A stretch of DNA of 64,000 nucleotides from Eudorina sp. 2006-703-Eu-15 (Eukaryota > Chlorophyta > Chlorophyceae > Chlamydomonadales > Volvocaceae): contig BDSI01000107.1 in the NCBI GenBank assembly GCA_003117195.1, forward strand, positions 1 through 64,000, read 5' to 3'. The position numbers and the translations under genes were made by a program. Every line of letters starts with the position of its first letter. Positions within the stretch are counted from its first letter, which is position 1. Under the pieces are notes generated by a model. That model searched no databases, was not told the DNA's origin, and worked only from the letters and a program-made list of their open reading frames with translations. Positions 62,283-64,000 of this stretch are shown here, in pieces.

Positions 62283-62945
62283 CTAGAAAAACCAGAACCG
62301 CTTCCCCGTTTTCTTCTCTTCAGACGCCTTGGGCTTGGCCTCCGACGCAGCTGTGTCCGCAGCGCCGGTGCTACGGCCGTCCTGCGAGGCTGCTGCTCCG
62401 GCAGCCACGGCGGTCGTCGCGGGGGATGAGACCGTCCCAACTGTACCGGGGCTTCCCGCCGCCTTCCGGTTGCACTCCTCACACTCCTCGCCAGCCACCA
62501 CCTTGCCGTCCTGGACCTTTGGTACGGCTTGGTACGGTATGAGGCTGCGCGGCCGTACCAGTCCCCCCGGCTGCGGCGCCATGGCGGTGCAGTCTAGCAC
62601 CTTCCATTCCCCGCCAGACAGATTGTACAACACCGCCGACGGCAGGCCGGGACGCCGTACTGCTCGGACCGTCACGTCGGTGATCTGCTTGCTGCCCTTG
62701 AGCGGGAACGTGATCGCCGCGATGTGGCCCGACTGCGTGAAGCCGATGCTGGCGTTATACCACGGGCCATCGTCGAAAGGGGTCCCGAGTTGGGCAACGA
62801 GCGCTTCATCTTGGCGCGCGAAGGCGAGGCCCTGGTCGCGGAGATTGCAGTAGGTGGTGTACTCGCCGAGAACGTCGCTGCCGAGGTAAATGCTGACCCC
62901 CAACAGCGCTCCCGTCGCTGCTGTCCGCAGCAACTTTCGGCTCAT
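62283..62945 (-). CDS. Coa1/Tim21-like mitochondrial inner-membrane assembly factor (single exon, 220 aa)
   Basis: The ATG at 62945 (MSRKLLRTAATGALLGVS) is chosen because the upstream part of the frame starts only with a TTG and is AT-rich. A basic, short N-terminus runs into one hydrophobic segment (TGALLGVSIYLGSDVLG, ~11-27). A compact domain of ~90 residues follows: LVAQLGTPFDD, then GHIAAITFPLKGSKQITDV, then GGEWKVLDCTA. The pattern 'x-LG-x-P ... G ... F-x-L-K-G ... V-x-V ... G-x-W' fits the Coa1/Tim21-related family that helps cytochrome c oxidase biogenesis in the inner mitochondrial membrane. The C-terminal third is Ala/Glu/Lys-rich, with a CEEC pair and a basic-aromatic end (GKRFWFF). 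The assignment is by pattern only, and organelle targeting is inferred. Confidence 0.68.
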   Translation of the reverse strand: MSRKLLRTAATGALLGVSIYLGSDVLGEYTTYCNLRDQGLAFARQDEALVAQLGTPFDDGPWYNASIGFTQSGHIAAITFPLKGSKQITDVTVRAVRRPGLPSAVLYNLSGGEWKVLDCTAMAPQPGGLVRPRSLIPYQAVPKVQDGKVVAGEECEECNRKAAGSPGTVGTVSSPATTAVAAGAAASQDGRSTGAADTAASEAKPKASEEKKTGKRFWFF

Positions 62946-63464
62946 TATCTTTAATAAATAGTTGTCAGTATGACTCGGTCCTTGCCCTAGATGTTTTTGC
63001 GCTGTTGTGGCTCGCAGAGGGACCAATCAATATGCCGCAAACAGCTAAGAGCGAAACCGCACCCACCACATTTGGACGAAATGCAAGCTGGCAACCAGTC
63101 TAATCTGCAAGCGTCCTTCTAATGTAACCGTTCCTCCGCGATCAGAATGATGTGAAGGTTAGACCCTGTTCGACGAATGCAGTGCGCGGTTCAGAATAAA
63201 TCAGAACAAGCAAAGCGCATAGATTCTTAGCTCGCCAATATTTGTTCGCCTTTCGCAATCAGACTTGTGTTCGTGGACATTCGTACTGTCTTACTAATGG
63301 CTTTAGCCAATCTTATTCATCATCCGCATGATACCGCACGAGGGCAGCCCCCATGTTCCGCTGCCTCACATGCTCAAGGATAACGCCGCCGCCGAGCGGG
63401 ACCTAGACGCGGGTTCGGCCGCAAGCCCTTGAGCGGGAGGGGCCGCCAACGCACGTGACCCAAG
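62946..63464. other. AT-richer intergenic region
   Basis: Promoter-side DNA of the Coa1-like gene, with TTTATTAAAG directly before its ATG. No exon or RNA gene seen. Confidence 0.45.
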
Positions 63465-63976
63465 CGCCGCCGCCGCGGACTGCCGTGGGCGCATCAACGG
63501 CGTTTGGTTCACGTGGGACGAGACCGTGTTGCCGTACCAGGTCGGCGCGTTGCGGCTCTCGGCGCACGACGGGGAGGGCTGGATCCTGGACGGGGCCAAA
63601 TCCTGATTGGACCGTCACCGTCCAGGGGTGGTGCGGGTGGAGTATTCGCCGCAGCTTGTGGAGCAGCCGGGTTACCCGGGCGGCGGCGTGCGCCTCCGGC
63701 AGTGCCTGCACGAGCTGGGGTGCGTGCACGTGGCCCACACGGGCTATGTGTGCGACGAGTGCTGGTTCAACATCAGTACGGCCCTCCGAGCCGAGTCGCT
63801 GACCACACGGGGTCACGGCCGCCGCAGGGTTGACACGGTTCGCAGGCGGCGGCGGGGACCCCGGCCGCGTCGCAGGATCTGCCTCGCTCGTCAGCCCGCG
63901 TGGCGGTGAGCTCAAGCCGGACCTGGTCCAGCTGCTGACGAAGCGCTTGCATCCCGAGGTGACGGAGAACGCGCCG
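63465..63976 (+). pseudogene. Frame-broken coding relic (or exon with sequence errors) at right edge
   Basis: Three protein-like stretches lie in order on the plus strand: INGVWFTWDETVLPYQ with SAHDGEGWILDGAKS, then VEYSPQLVEQPGYPGGGV with CVHVAHTGYVCDECWF, then LKPDLVQLLTKRLHPEVTE. An in-frame TGA at 63604-63606 breaks the first from the second, and a one-base shift near the G run at ~63808 breaks the second from the third. A good donor (GCCG|GTGAGG) follows at 63976, so this was or is part of an intron-containing gene continuing to the right. The Cys/His pattern suggests a small zinc-binding motif. Family unknown. Confidence 0.45.
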
Positions 63977-64000
63977 GTGAGGAAGGGGAGGAGGGCACAT

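Noticed and set aside
61579..62286. Plus-strand open frame of 235 codons
   Set aside because: Low-complexity Arg/Pro/Ser protein ending at the border of the Coa1-like gene; more likely in that gene's 3' UTR, antisense.
63604..63606. In-frame TGA considered as selenocysteine
   Set aside because: Algae have selenoproteins, but there is no Cys-type redox motif around it, and a nearby frameshift makes decay or error simpler.

Overview
The window is GC-rich nuclear DNA from a green alga, most likely a chlamydomonadalean (volvocine) species. The signs are intron-dense genes with short exons and GT-AG junctions, long Ala/Gly/Gln/Pro homopolymer runs inside otherwise conserved proteins, abundant micro- and minisatellites, candidate TGTAA polyadenylation signals, and a plant-type calcium-dependent protein kinase. 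There is no operon logic, and I saw no ribosome-binding sites, CRISPR array or prokaryotic signature. Gene models below were built by hand: exons were joined only where reading phase and GT/AG (once GC/AG) junctions agree.

Layout. 1-3589: a tandem satellite of ~272-285 bp monomers running off the left edge. 4817-10200 (-): a 10-exon, 650-residue rhodanese-domain protein with plastid/thylakoid-type targeting. 12301-18248 (-): a SprT-type zinc metalloprotease with the GCNA architecture (disordered acidic N-terminus, SprT, zinc ribbon, HMG-box-like end). 19782-22252 (-): a tentative 5-exon gene of unknown function. 22513-27227 (-): a 7-exon, 730-residue CDPK. 28888-45938 (+): a 24-exon gene for a ~2,350-residue coiled-coil/low-complexity protein of unknown function. 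45939-52765: ~6.8 kb with no gene I can support. 52766-60347 (-): a 9-exon, 1,311-residue protein with a split HET/TIR-like module. 62283-62945 (-): a single-exon, Coa1-like membrane protein. The right edge holds a frame-broken coding relic.

The genes do not form an obvious pathway: they are ordinary neighbouring nuclear genes (plastid, DNA repair, calcium signalling, mitochondrial). What links them is in the introns. Short sequence blocks recur in introns of four unrelated genes. In nearly every case they keep one orientation relative to transcription and a similar position: block B in the donor-side to middle part of the intron, block A just before the polypyrimidine tract. This looks like a family of related, probably mobile (introner-like) introns and is the most interesting signal in the window. 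Other notable structures are a cluster of three adjacent hairpins in a rhodanese intron, and several G-rich or telomere-like minisatellites in introns and exons.
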